Positions 1-8,974 are shown, counted from the stretch's first letter. The stretch: DNA of 64,000 nucleotides from Mycobacterium sp. OAS707 (GCF_014873705.1 NZ_JADBDS010000003.1:186001-250000); one strand, 5' to 3'. Program-made: numbers and translations. Notes: generated by a model not told the origin, from the sequence alone.

Positions 1-642
1 GTTGTCTCCTGGGCCTATGGGATCGAGATGCCTTCTGGGGTGCTGGTGGTCGACGACTCCGCATTGGCGGTGATCGAGGAAGCGGTGCAGACAGCCGAGG
101 GAGCTACCAACGACAGCGCACTGGCCCTGGTGAAATTCACGCTGGGCGTCGCCCTGCTGTATCGCGGCGTCGCCGCCGACCGGCACCGCGCACTGCAATT
201 GATGATGCAGGCCCGCGAAGCTCAACGCCGGCACGCCCCATCCCTCCGGCCGGTCACCGACTTGCTGGTCGCGCAGGAGTGGGCCAAGCACGGCGACCGC
301 GAACATGCCATTGCGATGGCGCGCAATGCCACCGACGAACTGCACCGGGCCGGGCGGTTCGGGTATTGCATCATGGCCAACGACATCCTGGCGCAGATGC
401 TGCTGCAGCGCGGCGCCGACGGCGACCTGGCCGAAGCGCAGCAGGCGACGGATCGGCTGGCGAACCTGCTGCCGGGTACGGATTCGGCGATGCGCGGCAT
501 TGCGGTACTGCGGTTGCAGACCCTTCTAGCCCGGGCCCGGGGCGACGAAACCGCCTACCAAGACCTGGTAATTCGCTATCGCACAATGGCAGAAGCGCTT
601 GGCTTCGAAGGCCATATCGCTTGCGCGGCGGCGATGTCATGA
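1..642 (+). CDS. Cyclase/ATPase-type regulator, C-terminal fragment (5' end outside window)
   Basis: The frame is open from the first base, so this is the 3' end of a longer gene; the ATG at 28 is internal. The visible 213 residues are helical, repeat-rich sequence (TPR-like) and align along their whole length with the C-terminus of the next gene (shared AADRHR, RGADGD, ARGD and a final AAAMS). The missing upstream part is therefore probably a nucleotide cyclase plus AAA ATPase, by analogy with the neighbour. The stop overlaps the next start as ATGA at 639-642, implying translational coupling. The function is inferred only from the paralogue. Confidence 0.8.
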   Translation, partial: VVSWAYGIEMPSGVLVVDDSALAVIEEAVQTAEGATNDSALALVKFTLGVALLYRGVAADRHRALQLMMQAREAQRRHAPSLRPVTDLLVAQEWAKHGDREHAIAMARNATDELHRAGRFGYCIMANDILAQMLLQRGADGDLAEAQQATDRLANLLPGTDSAMRGIAVLRLQTLLARARGDETAYQDLVIRYRTMAEALGFEGHIACAAAMS

Positions 643-3600
643 CTGCGGTGACGTCGCTCTGCACAGGCTGTGGCGCCGAATTGCGCGCCAACAACAATTT
701 TTGTCATCAGTGCGGCGCGCGAATCATCTTGGCGTCAACGCCTGCCGAGTACAAACAGGTCACGGTGCTGTTCGCCGACGTGGTGCGCTCGATGGACATC
801 GCGGCGATCGTGGACATCGAGCGACTGCGCGAGATCATGGCTGATCTGCTCGAGCGCTCGGCGTCGGTGCTGAGCCGCTACGGCGGCACCGTCGAATACC
901 ACGGCGACGGTGTGATGGCGATCTTCGGCGCCCCAGTCGCGTTGGAGGACCACGCCTTCCGCGCCTGCGTTGCGGCGTTGACCATCCAGGACGAAGCGAA
1001 AGCCATTGCCGACCAAGTGCAGATCCGCGACGGCGTCGAGCTACGGCTGCGGGTCGGCCTAAATTCGGGTGAAGTGATCGCGGGCGACATCGGCTCGGGG
1101 TCACTGGGTTACCGGGCGACCGGGCAGCCAGTCGGGCTTGCACAGCGGATGGAAGGCGCCGCGCCCCCCGGCGGGGTGATGCTGTCGGAGTCGACCGCGC
1201 GACTGGTCGAGCACAGCGTGCTGCTGACGGAACCAGAGTGGGTGCGCATCAAAGGGGCCGACGAGCCAGTGCGCGCGCGTCGGCTATTGGCGATCAGCCC
1301 ACCTGATGGCTCGATCAGACGCGCAGAGGCAAGCCTGGTTGGGCGACGCTGGGAGATGGCGGCGCTGAAGGCCATCTCCGACAACGCAATCGCGGGCCGC
1401 GGTGGTGTGGTGAACGTGGTAGGACCGCCGGGCATCGGCAAGTCCCGCGTGGCCAGGGAGGCTGCGGCGGCCGCTGCGAGTCGCGGAGTCGAGGTCTTTT
1501 GGACCTTCTGCGAATCACATGCTCGCGACGTCCCGTTCCATGCAGCGACGCGACTGCTTCGCGCGGGCAGCGGAGTGGCCGATTTCGACAGCCAGACCGC
1601 CCGCAAGCGAGTGCGAGCTCGTATGCCCGCCGATGCCGACCCGCTCGATCTGCTGCTGCTCGATGATCTGTTGGGCATCGCCGAGCCGAATGTGACGTTG
1701 CCCGAGATCGACCGGGATGCCCGCCGGCGGCGATTGACTGCGCTGGTCAACAGCGCCTGGCTGGCACGGACCGATCCGACACTTTTCATCATCGAAGATG
1801 CGCACTGGGTCGATGCGGTCAGTGAGTCGATGTTGGCCGACTTCCTGGGGGTGATCCCCCGTACTCCTTCGATGGTGTTGATCACGTCTCGCCCCGACTA
1901 TGACGGAGCACTGATGCGGGTGCACGGCGCGCAAACGATAGCGCTTGCGCCACTTGGTGATTCGGACACCGCAGAACTGCTGGGCGAGCTCCTCGGTTCC
2001 GATCCCTCGGTTGGTGAGCTGGCGGCGATCATCACCGAGCGGGCCGCCGGCAACCCATTCTTTGCCGAAGAGATGGTGCGCGAGTTGGCTCAGCGCGGGG
2101 CGTTGGTCGGCGATCACGCTGAGTATGTCTGCCGGGTGGATGTCACCGAGCTGAGCGTGCCCGCCACGGTGCAGGCCGCCATCGAGGCACGCATCGACCG
2201 GCTGAGCACTCCGGCCAAGCGAACGTTGAACGCCGCAGCCGTCATCGGAGCCCGTTTCGACGCCGAACTGCTCGCCAGGCTGGGCATCGACGAGTCGGTC
2301 GACGAGTTGCTCAGCACGGAGCTGATCGATCAGGTGCGGTTCACCCCGTCCGCCCGGTATGCGTTTCGCCATCCGCTGATCCGCGCGGTGGCCTACGAAT
2401 CTCAGTTGAAATCCGATCGCGCCGACTGGCATCGGCGACTGGCCGCCGCCATCCAAGAATCCGGTCCATCGTCGGTTGAGGAGAACGCGGCGCTGATCGC
2501 CGAGCATCTGGAGTCAGCGGGAGAGCTGCACGCCGCGTATGGCTGGCACATGCGCGCCGGGGCGTGGTTGACGAACCGCGACGTGGGCGCAGCGCGAATC
2601 AGCTGGGAGCGCGCCTGCCGCATCGCCGATGCGCTACCCGACGATGACACCGGCCGGCTGTCGATGCGCATCGCCCCGCGCACCATGCTGTGCGCCACCG
2701 ACTGGCAAGGTCACCAAGCAACCCACCACACCCATGGCCGGTTCGCGGAGCTGCGGGAATTGTGCAGCGCGGCAGGCGACAAGGTGTCGTTGGCGGTCGG
2801 CATGAGCGGGCTCATCACCGAACTGCTCTACGCTCAGCGCACGCGCGAGGGGTCGCGGCTGGCGTCCGAACAGATGGCGCTGCTCGATTCGATCGGCGAT
2901 CCGACGTTGACCGTCGGGTTGGCATTCGTTGCGTTCGCGATCTGGTTCGAAGCCGGAGAATTCGGCGAGATCTCCCGGTGGTCGCAGACCGTCATCGATC
3001 TTGCCGCAGGTGACCCCGCCAAGGGCGCGGGCTTCGGTGTCGGTTCACCGCTGGCAATCGGGCTGGCATTTCGCGCTATAGGTCGGTGGTGGCAGGGCCG
3101 CCCGGGATGGCGGCAGGATCTCGACGACGCCATCGCGATGGTCCGAAACAGTGACCCGGCGACCGCCGCCCTTGTGCTCACCTGGACGTACGGTGCGGTC
3201 CTTTATGGGGTGCTTCGGCCCGATGACTCCATACTGAGCGAGATCGAGGCCGTGGTACAGAGTGCCCATCGGGCTGGTAGTGATCACGCTATGTTCTACG
3301 CCGAGTACCTCTTGGGTGGCATGCTGCTGTATCGGGACGACGCGGCCGACCGCCACCGCGGCCTGGACCTGGCGGCGCGGGGCTACGAGTGGCAGCGCGA
3401 GCAAGCTCCCTCCCTGCTTCCCGTCACTGACCTGGTGACCGCCCCTGAGAGGGCAAGACGTGGCGACCGCGATGGCGCAATTCTGCTGGCGCGCAATGCT
3501 GTTGATGAGATACGTCGGCCAGGACGCATCGGATACGGCGTTCTTGCCGCAGGCATTCTGGTAGAGATGCTGTTGGAGCGCGGCGCCGACGGCGACGTGG

Positions 3601-3827
3601 CGGAAGCCAACGAAGCGATCGACTGGCTGTCGAGCCTGCGGGCCGATCAGGGCTCGGCGATCCTCGAGATCACACTCCTGCGGTTACGGGCGCTGCTCGC
3701 GGGCGCCCGTGGTGACGCGGTCACTTACCGCGACCTGGTGACCCGCTATCGCGCAATGGCGGAATCGCTTGGTTACGAGGGACATATGGCCTGGGCGGCA
3801 GCGATGTCAAAGGGCGACGGGATTTGA
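639..3827 (+). CDS. Zinc-ribbon / class III adenylate cyclase / AAA ATPase regulator
   Basis: A protein of 1062 aa. Residues 8-25 hold a CxxC...CxxC zinc ribbon. A class III cyclase domain follows, with the metal-binding Asp in LFADVV (about 47), a second in GDGVMAIFG (about 90) and a later GDIGSGSLGY segment. A P-loop GPPGIGKSR lies near residue 261, then an AAA/STAND ATPase core and a long helical C-terminus. This matches the mycobacterial family of ATPase-linked adenylate/guanylate cyclases, but no LuxR HTH is seen at the end. The start was chosen at the ATG overlapping the upstream stop, because the zinc ribbon begins right after it. It would make cAMP in the cytosol under control of the ATPase/TPR part. 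The ligand is unknown. Confidence 0.88.
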   Translation: MTAVTSLCTGCGAELRANNNFCHQCGARIILASTPAEYKQVTVLFADVVRSMDIAAIVDIERLREIMADLLERSASVLSRYGGTVEYHGDGVMAIFGAPVALEDHAFRACVAALTIQDEAKAIADQVQIRDGVELRLRVGLNSGEVIAGDIGSGSLGYRATGQPVGLAQRMEGAAPPGGVMLSESTARLVEHSVLLTEPEWVRIKGADEPVRARRLLAISPPDGSIRRAEASLVGRRWEMAALKAISDNAIAGRGGVVNVVGPPGIGKSRVAREAAAAAASRGVEVFWTFCESHARDVPFHAATRLLRAGSGVADFDSQTARKRVRARMPADADPLDLLLLDDLLGIAEPNVTLPEIDRDARRRRLTALVNSAWLARTDPTLFIIEDAHWVDAVSESMLADFLGVIPRTPSMVLITSRPDYDGALMRVHGAQTIALAPLGDSDTAELLGELLGSDPSVGELAAIITERAAGNPFFAEEMVRELAQRGALVGDHAEYVCRVDVTELSVPATVQAAIEARIDRLSTPAKRTLNAAAVIGARFDAELLARLGIDESVDELLSTELIDQVRFTPSARYAFRHPLIRAVAYESQLKSDRADWHRRLAAAIQESGPSSVEENAALIAEHLESAGELHAAYGWHMRAGAWLTNRDVGAARISWERACRIADALPDDDTGRLSMRIAPRTMLCATDWQGHQATHHTHGRFAELRELCSAAGDKVSLAVGMSGLITELLYAQRTREGSRLASEQMALLDSIGDPTLTVGLAFVAFAIWFEAGEFGEISRWSQTVIDLAAGDPAKGAGFGVGSPLAIGLAFRAIGRWWQGRPGWRQDLDDAIAMVRNSDPATAALVLTWTYGAVLYGVLRPDDSILSEIEAVVQSAHRAGSDHAMFYAEYLLGGMLLYRDDAADRHRGLDLAARGYEWQREQAPSLLPVTDLVTAPERARRGDRDGAILLARNAVDEIRRPGRIGYGVLAAGILVEMLLERGADGDVAEANEAIDWLSSLRADQGSAILEITLLRLRALLAGARGDAVTYRDLVTRYRAMAESLGYEGHMAWAAAMSKGDGI

Positions 3828-3856
3828 CGCCAACCTGCCCCCGCTGCAGGCTGGCG
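3828..3856. terminator. Hairpin between convergent genes
   Basis: An 11-bp stem (arms 3828-3838 and 3846-3856, one A-C mismatch) with a 7-base loop starts right after the cyclase stop codon and ends 15 bp before the stop of the convergent gene. There is no T tract, which is common for mycobacterial terminators. Position and GC-rich stem suggest a bidirectional terminator. Confidence 0.55.
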
Positions 3857-3871
3857 CCAAATCAGGTCGAG

Positions 3872-4948
3872 CTATTTGGATCCGTCGGACTTGCCGTCCG
3901 ATGAGCCGCGGGCTGACGACGCATCTGTGGGAGAAGAGTCGGCAGGGGAGGAGCCGGCCGTCGCCGCCCGGCTGCCGGCCGGCTCCTCCGTGGTCGCCCG
4001 GCCGCCTGTGCCACGGTGCGACGGATCGGACGTCTTCTTTTCTGCCCCAAGCGAATCGCGCACCACAGGGCGCGGCGTCGCCGGCGGCTCGGCCGGCTTC
4101 GTCGGCTCGGTGACATCAACCGGCGCCTCGGTATCGTCGACTGCCCCTTGCTCCTTGGGTGCTGGTTCTGTTGCAACGGGTTCGGTGACATCCTTCGGCG
4201 TCTCTGCCGACTTCTGATCGGTTGAAGTCGTGGTCTCCGTGGCCGATCCGCGCTCGCTGCCGGTTCGCTTGTCGTTTGAAACCACTGGCACCGCGGGGGC
4301 ATCAGAAGACGGGTCGCTCGTGAGCTCTGGAGCGACGGTCGCAGGCTCTTCCACCGTTGCCGTGGCGGCTGCAGCAGCCAGCGGAATCGTGGGTATCGGC
4401 AGGAAGTAGCTGAGGAAGTTGATGACCGCGCATGGCGGGCACGCAAGGATGACGAGCACTATCAGCGGTCCAAACAACACCAAGACACCGAGGAACGCCG
4501 CTATCGGCGCGGGTAGCGCCAACGCGGCGGGCGTCGCCGCCAGCGCACTGGCGGTCGCCTCTTGCCGAAGCGTTGGCACGTCCGTCGACGCCACGACCCG
4601 GGGCGGCACGGTCCTCTCCCCGGTTGATGTATTGGCAACCGCGGCAGGGACATCCGCGGCGCCGCCGCCAGACGTCTCGAGTATTGCCGGTTGAGTCCGA
4701 CGTCCGGTGACTTCCCGCACGAGAGCACCCCACCCCTCGGCCACCTCGGGCAGTGTCCAAGCCGTGAGCTGCACCGCACGAACTTCGGTTCGCGCGGTGG
4801 CGTCCGGTGGTATCGCGACCAGGCCCAGCGCGAGGATGCCTGCGCTTGCGACGGCGCCACCACTGGTGAGGTAGGTGCGCACAGAGGGATGTGACAAGGC
4901 TTTCGCGCGACGCCCCAAAGCGACGGATGTGCTTGCGGTACTCATCAT
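3872..4948 (-). CDS. Exported/membrane protein with acidic low-complexity C-terminus
   Basis: A protein of 358 aa with no recognised enzymatic domain. A hydrophobic segment lies near residues 26-46 and a broad Ala/Leu/Pro-rich hydrophobic region near 145-200, with a patch containing two close cysteines (CPPC). The last ~150 residues are Ala/Pro/Thr/Glu/Ser-rich and probably disordered. The phrase AVQLTA after the first hydrophobic segment is seen in a group of mycobacterial exported proteins of unknown role. Two adjacent ATGs (4948 and 4945) could start it. The gene lies 94 bp after the ABC permease on the same strand and has its own CAGTAG palindrome upstream, so it probably belongs functionally to the exporter unit. 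Confidence 0.7.
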   Translation of the reverse strand: MMSTASTSVALGRRAKALSHPSVRTYLTSGGAVASAGILALGLVAIPPDATARTEVRAVQLTAWTLPEVAEGWGALVREVTGRRTQPAILETSGGGAADVPAAVANTSTGERTVPPRVVASTDVPTLRQEATASALAATPAALALPAPIAAFLGVLVLFGPLIVLVILACPPCAVINFLSYFLPIPTIPLAAAAATATVEEPATVAPELTSDPSSDAPAVPVVSNDKRTGSERGSATETTTSTDQKSAETPKDVTEPVATEPAPKEQGAVDDTEAPVDVTEPTKPAEPPATPRPVVRDSLGAEKKTSDPSHRGTGGRATTEEPAGSRAATAGSSPADSSPTDASSARGSSDGKSDGSK

Positions 4949-4980
4949 CAAATCGTCGCTTCGTGGCGCTCCCACATCCG

Positions 4981-4996
4981 CAGTAGTGCGCCACTG
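4981..4996. promoter_or_regulatory. CAGTAG-N4-CCACTG operator-like palindrome (site 1)
   Basis: An imperfect inverted repeat: 6-bp arms, 4-bp spacer, one mismatch. It lies 33-36 bp upstream of the two possible ATGs of the exported-protein gene. The same element, in perfect form, occurs upstream of two other minus-strand units at 8663 and 8953. It is probably a regulator binding site. Confidence 0.55.
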
Positions 4997-5042
4997 CACT
5001 ATCGGGCCGATGCGCGCGGCAATACTTAGGGGTCGACCCGCG

Positions 5043-7601
5043 TCAATTGGTTCGCAGCACATCGGCCGTCTCCAACCGTCGCGAATGGATCACCGGATAG
5101 ACCGCCGCCGCCAAGACGAGGACGAACACGGCGCTGACCCCGGTCCGCAGTGACAACTCCGGGACGCCCCACGCGATTTTCATGCCGTAGTAGACCGGCG
5201 AGCCAAGCGACCACAGATACGTAAGGCCGACACCCCCAAGCCCTCCCAGAACCGCGACGAGGAGTGCCAGCAGGCCGGCATGGGTGATGACCACCGCCTG
5301 CTCCTGCAGAGGTAATACGCCGATCGCGCGCAGCGCAGCCCGCTCGCGCTTGCGTTGGACAAGACCGAGCACGAACACATTCAGCACGCTGAGGCCCGCC
5401 GCCGCCATCACCACATACCCGGCGACCGTGAACGGTTCGAGGAAACGCTTGATTCCGGCTGTTGCAGCCACCCGCCATTCGTTGTTGTCGTAAACCGAAA
5501 GCCCAGCGCCGAGATCGAGGAAGTCATCACGGTGGACGCTGGCTTCGGCGTCGGAGGGATAAGCCACGGCGACCTGATCGCGGACGGCCGCCCAATCCTT
5601 GCGCGCCAACCCTTCCGACACCAGGACGATATCGCCCACGGCGGTGTCGTTGATCATTCGCGGGCGAAACGTCCCGGCCACCCGGTACCGCTTGGGTCCG
5701 CCGACACTGGGCAATTCGACCGTTCCACCCGTTGCTACGCCGAGCCGGCTCGCGGCAACTTCGCTGAGTCCGATTTCGCCGGCGTTCAAACCCTGCCACA
5801 TTCTGTCGCGCGCACCCTTGGGTTCGTACATCGCCTGGCTGTACCAATCGCCGGGAGTGACGCCAATGACGAGGCGCGACAACGTCCCTGACGAGATGGT
5901 CGACCGCCACCGCGACGACACGCTCCGCCCTTCGGCGGTGGCATCGACCAATTGGAAAGTGGCGTCGGCGATCTGGCTGTCGCGCTGATCGAGCACCGAC
6001 TGGGCCGCGATGAGCAAGGTCGCGGGCAGGCGATTAGCCTTCTGCTCCGCAATTTGTTTGGTGCCGAGCAGTTGCATGCTCTGGGAGCCGATCGCCAGGC
6101 TGGAGCTTTCTGCGAGCACCGCCGCGGAGATTCCGAACAGCAGCGCGTAACGCTGAACATCGGCGCGCAGCAGGCGTCCGATATCGGGACGCGCGGCGGT
6201 CAGCAGCTTGATCAACTGCACTGCGCCACGCGGCGCGATCCACACCGTCACCAACGCGACGCCCAACAAACCCAGCGACATCCCGTTGATGCCGACTTCC
6301 AGCGGCAGCCACCCGTGCTCGAAGACCCGCAACAGCACAACGGCGGTCACAAGCATTACCACGCCAAAAATGAGCGGCCACAGCGGAATTCGCCTGACTC
6401 CCTGCACACCGCCCGCGCTCGCCATCGACGTCAACGGCCCTTCGCGCACCAGCCGCGAGGCCGGTCCGGCCATCGCAAGGATTCCGGCGACGATCCCCGC
6501 GACCGCTCCGATCACGACCAGGTCCGGCGTGAAGTGTGCCGCGATTGTGCCGCCGGAGCCTGCCAGCATGGCCTCCCCGAATCGGTTGACGAGATAGGTT
6601 CCGAGTAAGAAGCCGCTCGGTACGCCCAACAACCCTCCGAGTACACCCAGCACTGCGCCTTCACCGAGCATGCCGGCGAACAATCCGACAGGCTTGGCAC
6701 CGATCGCGCCGATGGTTCCCATCACCGACCGGCGGTCCTCGACGGCCAGCAGAATGGTGTTCACGGCGATGAGGATGCCGATCAGAACGCCTGCGGCGGC
6801 GGTCAGGTTGAGGCTCTGCGTGCCGTTCTCGAAAACGGCCGGTTGGTGCGGTCGCGGCGGCCCCGCCGTGGCGATTCCGCCGATGGCGCGCTCGACGTCC
6901 GCCTTGATCTCGGCTCCACGCTTCGGCAATACGAACGCCGCGGTGGCGTAGCCGGGCGAGGACAGCAGCCGCGCGGCGATATCCGCGGAGGGAGCCAACA
7001 GCACGTAGCCGTCGTTGATTCCCTCGACACGATCGAACTCCGAAAACGTCCAACCCAGGTGCGCCGAACCGCGAGGCAAGCCCGGGATATGCAACTCGTC
7101 GCCGAGCCGTAAGCCATGCCGCTTGGCGATGACGGCCGGAATCTGAAGTGGGACACCAGGACCAGCGGCCGGCTGTTCGCTGCGGGCGCGCCGCTCACAG
7201 TCGAACGAACCGACGAGCAACTCGATCTGGCAGGTGCCGCCGAGCAGGAAGAACCCGTGAGTGCCGCCCGCGACGTCCACGGGCGTCAAGCCGGCGACGA
7301 CCGGGATGACGGCTGCTGCCCCTGCCACCTCGGCACGCAGACGGCTCACCGTTTCAATTGGCAACCGTCCGCTCACATTTGGGGTTACCTCCATCACCCC
7401 GGTATTGGCGGCGCGGGTGAGCGACGGGCCGAACGAGTCGAACGGCCGGGCGAGCTCGGTTTTGAGGATCAACGTTCCGAGCACGACAGTCACGCCGAGC
7501 GCGACGCCTATCGCGCTGAGCAGGGTACGGCGCCAGTCGGCGATCAGCGCTGCCAGGTGAATTCGGCGAAACGTCTGCCATCCGGCGCGCAGCCGATACA
7601 T
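5043..7601 (-). CDS. ABC transporter permease, MacB/FtsX type, two-module
   Basis: A protein of 852 aa. It has an N-terminal membrane segment (about 20-46), a large extracytoplasmic domain, a block of FtsX-type membrane helices near 265-400, further helices, a second extracytoplasmic domain (about 500-730) and three C-terminal FtsX helices (about 735-840) with the conserved ERAALRAIG motif. This is the duplicated permease layout of ABC exporters working on membrane or lipid-linked substrates rather than classical importers. It starts by TGATG/GTGA overlap with the ATPase gene: GTG at 7604 or ATG at 7601. With the ATPase it should form a complete exporter; the substrate is unknown. Confidence 0.88.
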   Translation of the reverse strand: MYRLRAGWQTFRRIHLAALIADWRRTLLSAIGVALGVTVVLGTLILKTELARPFDSFGPSLTRAANTGVMEVTPNVSGRLPIETVSRLRAEVAGAAAVIPVVAGLTPVDVAGGTHGFFLLGGTCQIELLVGSFDCERRARSEQPAAGPGVPLQIPAVIAKRHGLRLGDELHIPGLPRGSAHLGWTFSEFDRVEGINDGYVLLAPSADIAARLLSSPGYATAAFVLPKRGAEIKADVERAIGGIATAGPPRPHQPAVFENGTQSLNLTAAAGVLIGILIAVNTILLAVEDRRSVMGTIGAIGAKPVGLFAGMLGEGAVLGVLGGLLGVPSGFLLGTYLVNRFGEAMLAGSGGTIAAHFTPDLVVIGAVAGIVAGILAMAGPASRLVREGPLTSMASAGGVQGVRRIPLWPLIFGVVMLVTAVVLLRVFEHGWLPLEVGINGMSLGLLGVALVTVWIAPRGAVQLIKLLTAARPDIGRLLRADVQRYALLFGISAAVLAESSSLAIGSQSMQLLGTKQIAEQKANRLPATLLIAAQSVLDQRDSQIADATFQLVDATAEGRSVSSRWRSTISSGTLSRLVIGVTPGDWYSQAMYEPKGARDRMWQGLNAGEIGLSEVAASRLGVATGGTVELPSVGGPKRYRVAGTFRPRMINDTAVGDIVLVSEGLARKDWAAVRDQVAVAYPSDAEASVHRDDFLDLGAGLSVYDNNEWRVAATAGIKRFLEPFTVAGYVVMAAAGLSVLNVFVLGLVQRKRERAALRAIGVLPLQEQAVVITHAGLLALLVAVLGGLGGVGLTYLWSLGSPVYYGMKIAWGVPELSLRTGVSAVFVLVLAAAVYPVIHSRRLETADVLRTN

Positions 7602-8290
7602 CACCGCTCCGCGACGGCGGCGCAGGAACGCCCGTCGACGAGGTGCACCTCGCGGCAGCCGTACCGCGCCGCGGCCGGATCATGTGTCACCATGACGACC
7701 GCCGTTCCGTCTTCGTCGGCCAGTGAGCGAAGTAGATCCAACACCTCGGTCGACGATTGGCTGTCCAGATTTCCGGTTGGCTCGTCGGCAAGGACCATCG
7801 TCGGCCTGGCCACCAGCGCCCGCGCCACCGCAACCCGTTGCATCTGGCCACCCGACAGTTCCGACGGCCGGTGCCGGGCCCGGTCGTCCAACCCGACCCG
7901 CTCCAGCAGGCACATCGCGACCGCATCAGCTGACCGGGCCGGCATCCCGTCGAGGACCAGCGGCAACGAGACGTTTTCCACGGCGCTCAGCATCGGCACC
8001 AGGTTGAAGAACTGGAACACGAACCCGAGATTGCGTCGGCGAAACGCCGCGCGGGCGCCGGCGCTCATCGCCCACATGTCCTGGCCGGCCACGGTCACCG
8101 TGCCGTCGTCCGGCTTGTCCAACCCACCGGCGATGTGCAGCAAGGTCGATTTTCCTGCGCCGGATGGGCCCGTTACGACGACGAATTCCCCTGTGTCCAA
8201 AGTGAAGTCGAAGTCAACGAGCACGTGCACCTGCTCGTCGCCCCTTTGGTACTTCTTGGCGACGCGATCGAGCTGCAGTACGGGTGTCAC
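7601..8290 (-). CDS. ABC transporter ATP-binding protein (LolD/MacB type)
   Basis: A protein of 229 aa, the normal size for a stand-alone ABC ATPase. Walker A GPSGAGKST is at 41-49, Q-loop VFQFFNLVP near 91, signature LSGGQ at 145-149, Walker B MVLADEPTG at 165 and the H-loop VTHDP near 200. The FQFFNLVP Q-loop context is typical of the LolD/MacB subfamily that powers FtsX-type permeases. It starts at a GTG that overlaps the stop of the small upstream gene (GTGA) and its own stop overlaps the permease start. The three genes are therefore one translationally coupled unit. Confidence 0.93.
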   Translation of the reverse strand: MTPVLQLDRVAKKYQRGDEQVHVLVDFDFTLDTGEFVVVTGPSGAGKSTLLHIAGGLDKPDDGTVTVAGQDMWAMSAGARAAFRRRNLGFVFQFFNLVPMLSAVENVSLPLVLDGMPARSADAVAMCLLERVGLDDRARHRPSELSGGQMQRVAVARALVARPTMVLADEPTGNLDSQSSTEVLDLLRSLADEDGTAVVMVTHDPAAARYGCREVHLVDGRSCAAVAER

Positions 8291-8598
8291 AGCCTGAACA
8301 TTTCGCGTCGCATGGCCGCGCTCTCGACGAACTCGTCGCGCAGCGGCGGGTAGAAGGGCGGGGCACAGAGTTGCTGTTCAGGATCGGCGGATGTCCTCAC
8401 AAACATCGCATGCACCGCCGCGATCAGCCCGCGCCGGCGCTTTGTGGCCGGCACTGCCAGCGCTGCCGCCGTGCTGAGCGCCACCTGCTGCTCGGTGATG
8501 ACAACTAGCGGCTGAGTCGGAGTCGCCTCGCCGACGACCTGCTCTCGTTTTTCGACGACCCCCTGGGTATCGGCTGGTGTCGTATCTAGATCGGACAC
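8287..8598 (-). CDS. Small conserved protein leading the ABC exporter operon
   Basis: A protein of 103 aa, unrecognised. The N-terminus is polar and acidic, the middle has a short Ala-rich stretch (STAAALAVPA) followed by a basic KRRR patch, and the C-terminus ends in a Pro-rich then charged segment. There is no signal peptide or clear membrane helix. It is the first gene of the exporter operon, with a 4-bp overlap to the ATPase gene, and is preceded by a perfect CAGTAG palindrome 65 bp upstream. A role as exporter accessory is a guess from position only. Confidence 0.65.
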   Translation of the reverse strand: MSDLDTTPADTQGVVEKREQVVGEATPTQPLVVITEQQVALSTAAALAVPATKRRRGLIAAVHAMFVRTSADPEQQLCAPPFYPPLRDEFVESAAMRREMFRL

Positions 8599-8662
8599 TT
8601 CGGGCCCCCCTTGTTTGGCGATGTGTCCGATTAATCGTCGGTCGCGTCAGCCGGCAGGGTCT

Positions 8663-8678
8663 CAGTAGCGCACTACTG
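8663..8678. promoter_or_regulatory. CAGTAG-N4-CTACTG palindrome (site 2)
   Basis: A perfect 6-bp inverted repeat with a 4-bp spacer, in the 112-bp gap upstream of the exporter operon. It is the same element as at 4981 and 8953. The arrangement fits a dimeric HTH regulator of the NarL/LuxR kind, whose sites are short inverted repeats. Confidence 0.6.
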
Positions 8679-8710
8679 CAATCTCCCCGTGTCGGCGCAC
8701 GGGTACCTAG

Positions 8711-8920
8711 TCACCGGCTCGCATACGTGGTCGCCCGCTGGGCCGCGAGCAACTTGGCTTCGGCGATGCGATACAGGCCGTCAAGGGCTGGCTGCTCCAC
8801 GTTGACGTACTGGCAGATGACGTCGGAGGCGACGCCGGCGTCACGCAGTCTCAGTGCCAACGAATACGCCAAGGGCAACCGCCGTAATGCCTGCTCACGC
8901 TCGCTGAGTTCAGTGTCCAT
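8711..8920 (-). CDS. Small HTH-like protein (69 aa)
   Basis: A 69-aa protein that is highly helical throughout. The stretch RLPLAYSLALRLRDAGV followed by a segment resembling a region-4/HTH fold (VICQYVNVEQPALDGLYRIAEAKL) recalls small mycobacterial proteins related to DNA-binding HTH modules. The family assignment is from memory of similar proteins and is weak. It has its own promoter gap with the best copy of the CAGTAG palindrome (8953-8974) 32 bp upstream of the ATG. It sits between the exporter operon and the large LuxR regulator, so a modulator role in the same regulon is plausible. Confidence 0.65.
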   Translation of the reverse strand: MDTELSEREQALRRLPLAYSLALRLRDAGVASDVICQYVNVEQPALDGLYRIAEAKLLAAQRATTYASR

Positions 8921-8952
8921 CGGGCCAGGATGCGTCAGTTGTCGTCGCGCCG

Positions 8953-8974
8953 ATTCAGTAGAGCGCTACTGAAT
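8953..8974. promoter_or_regulatory. Extended CAGTAG-N4-CTACTG palindrome (site 3)
   Basis: A perfect inverted repeat with 9-bp arms (ATTCAGTAG / CTACTGAAT) around a 4-bp spacer, the longest of the three copies. It lies between the end of the LuxR-type regulator gene and the start of the 69-aa gene. The core is 36 bp from that ATG, matching the 36 bp from site 1 to the ATG at 4945. Confidence 0.65.

Noticed and set aside
279..638. A longer start for the cyclase gene
   Set aside because: The extra codons overlap the previous gene and have no domain; the zinc ribbon begins at the ATG at 639.
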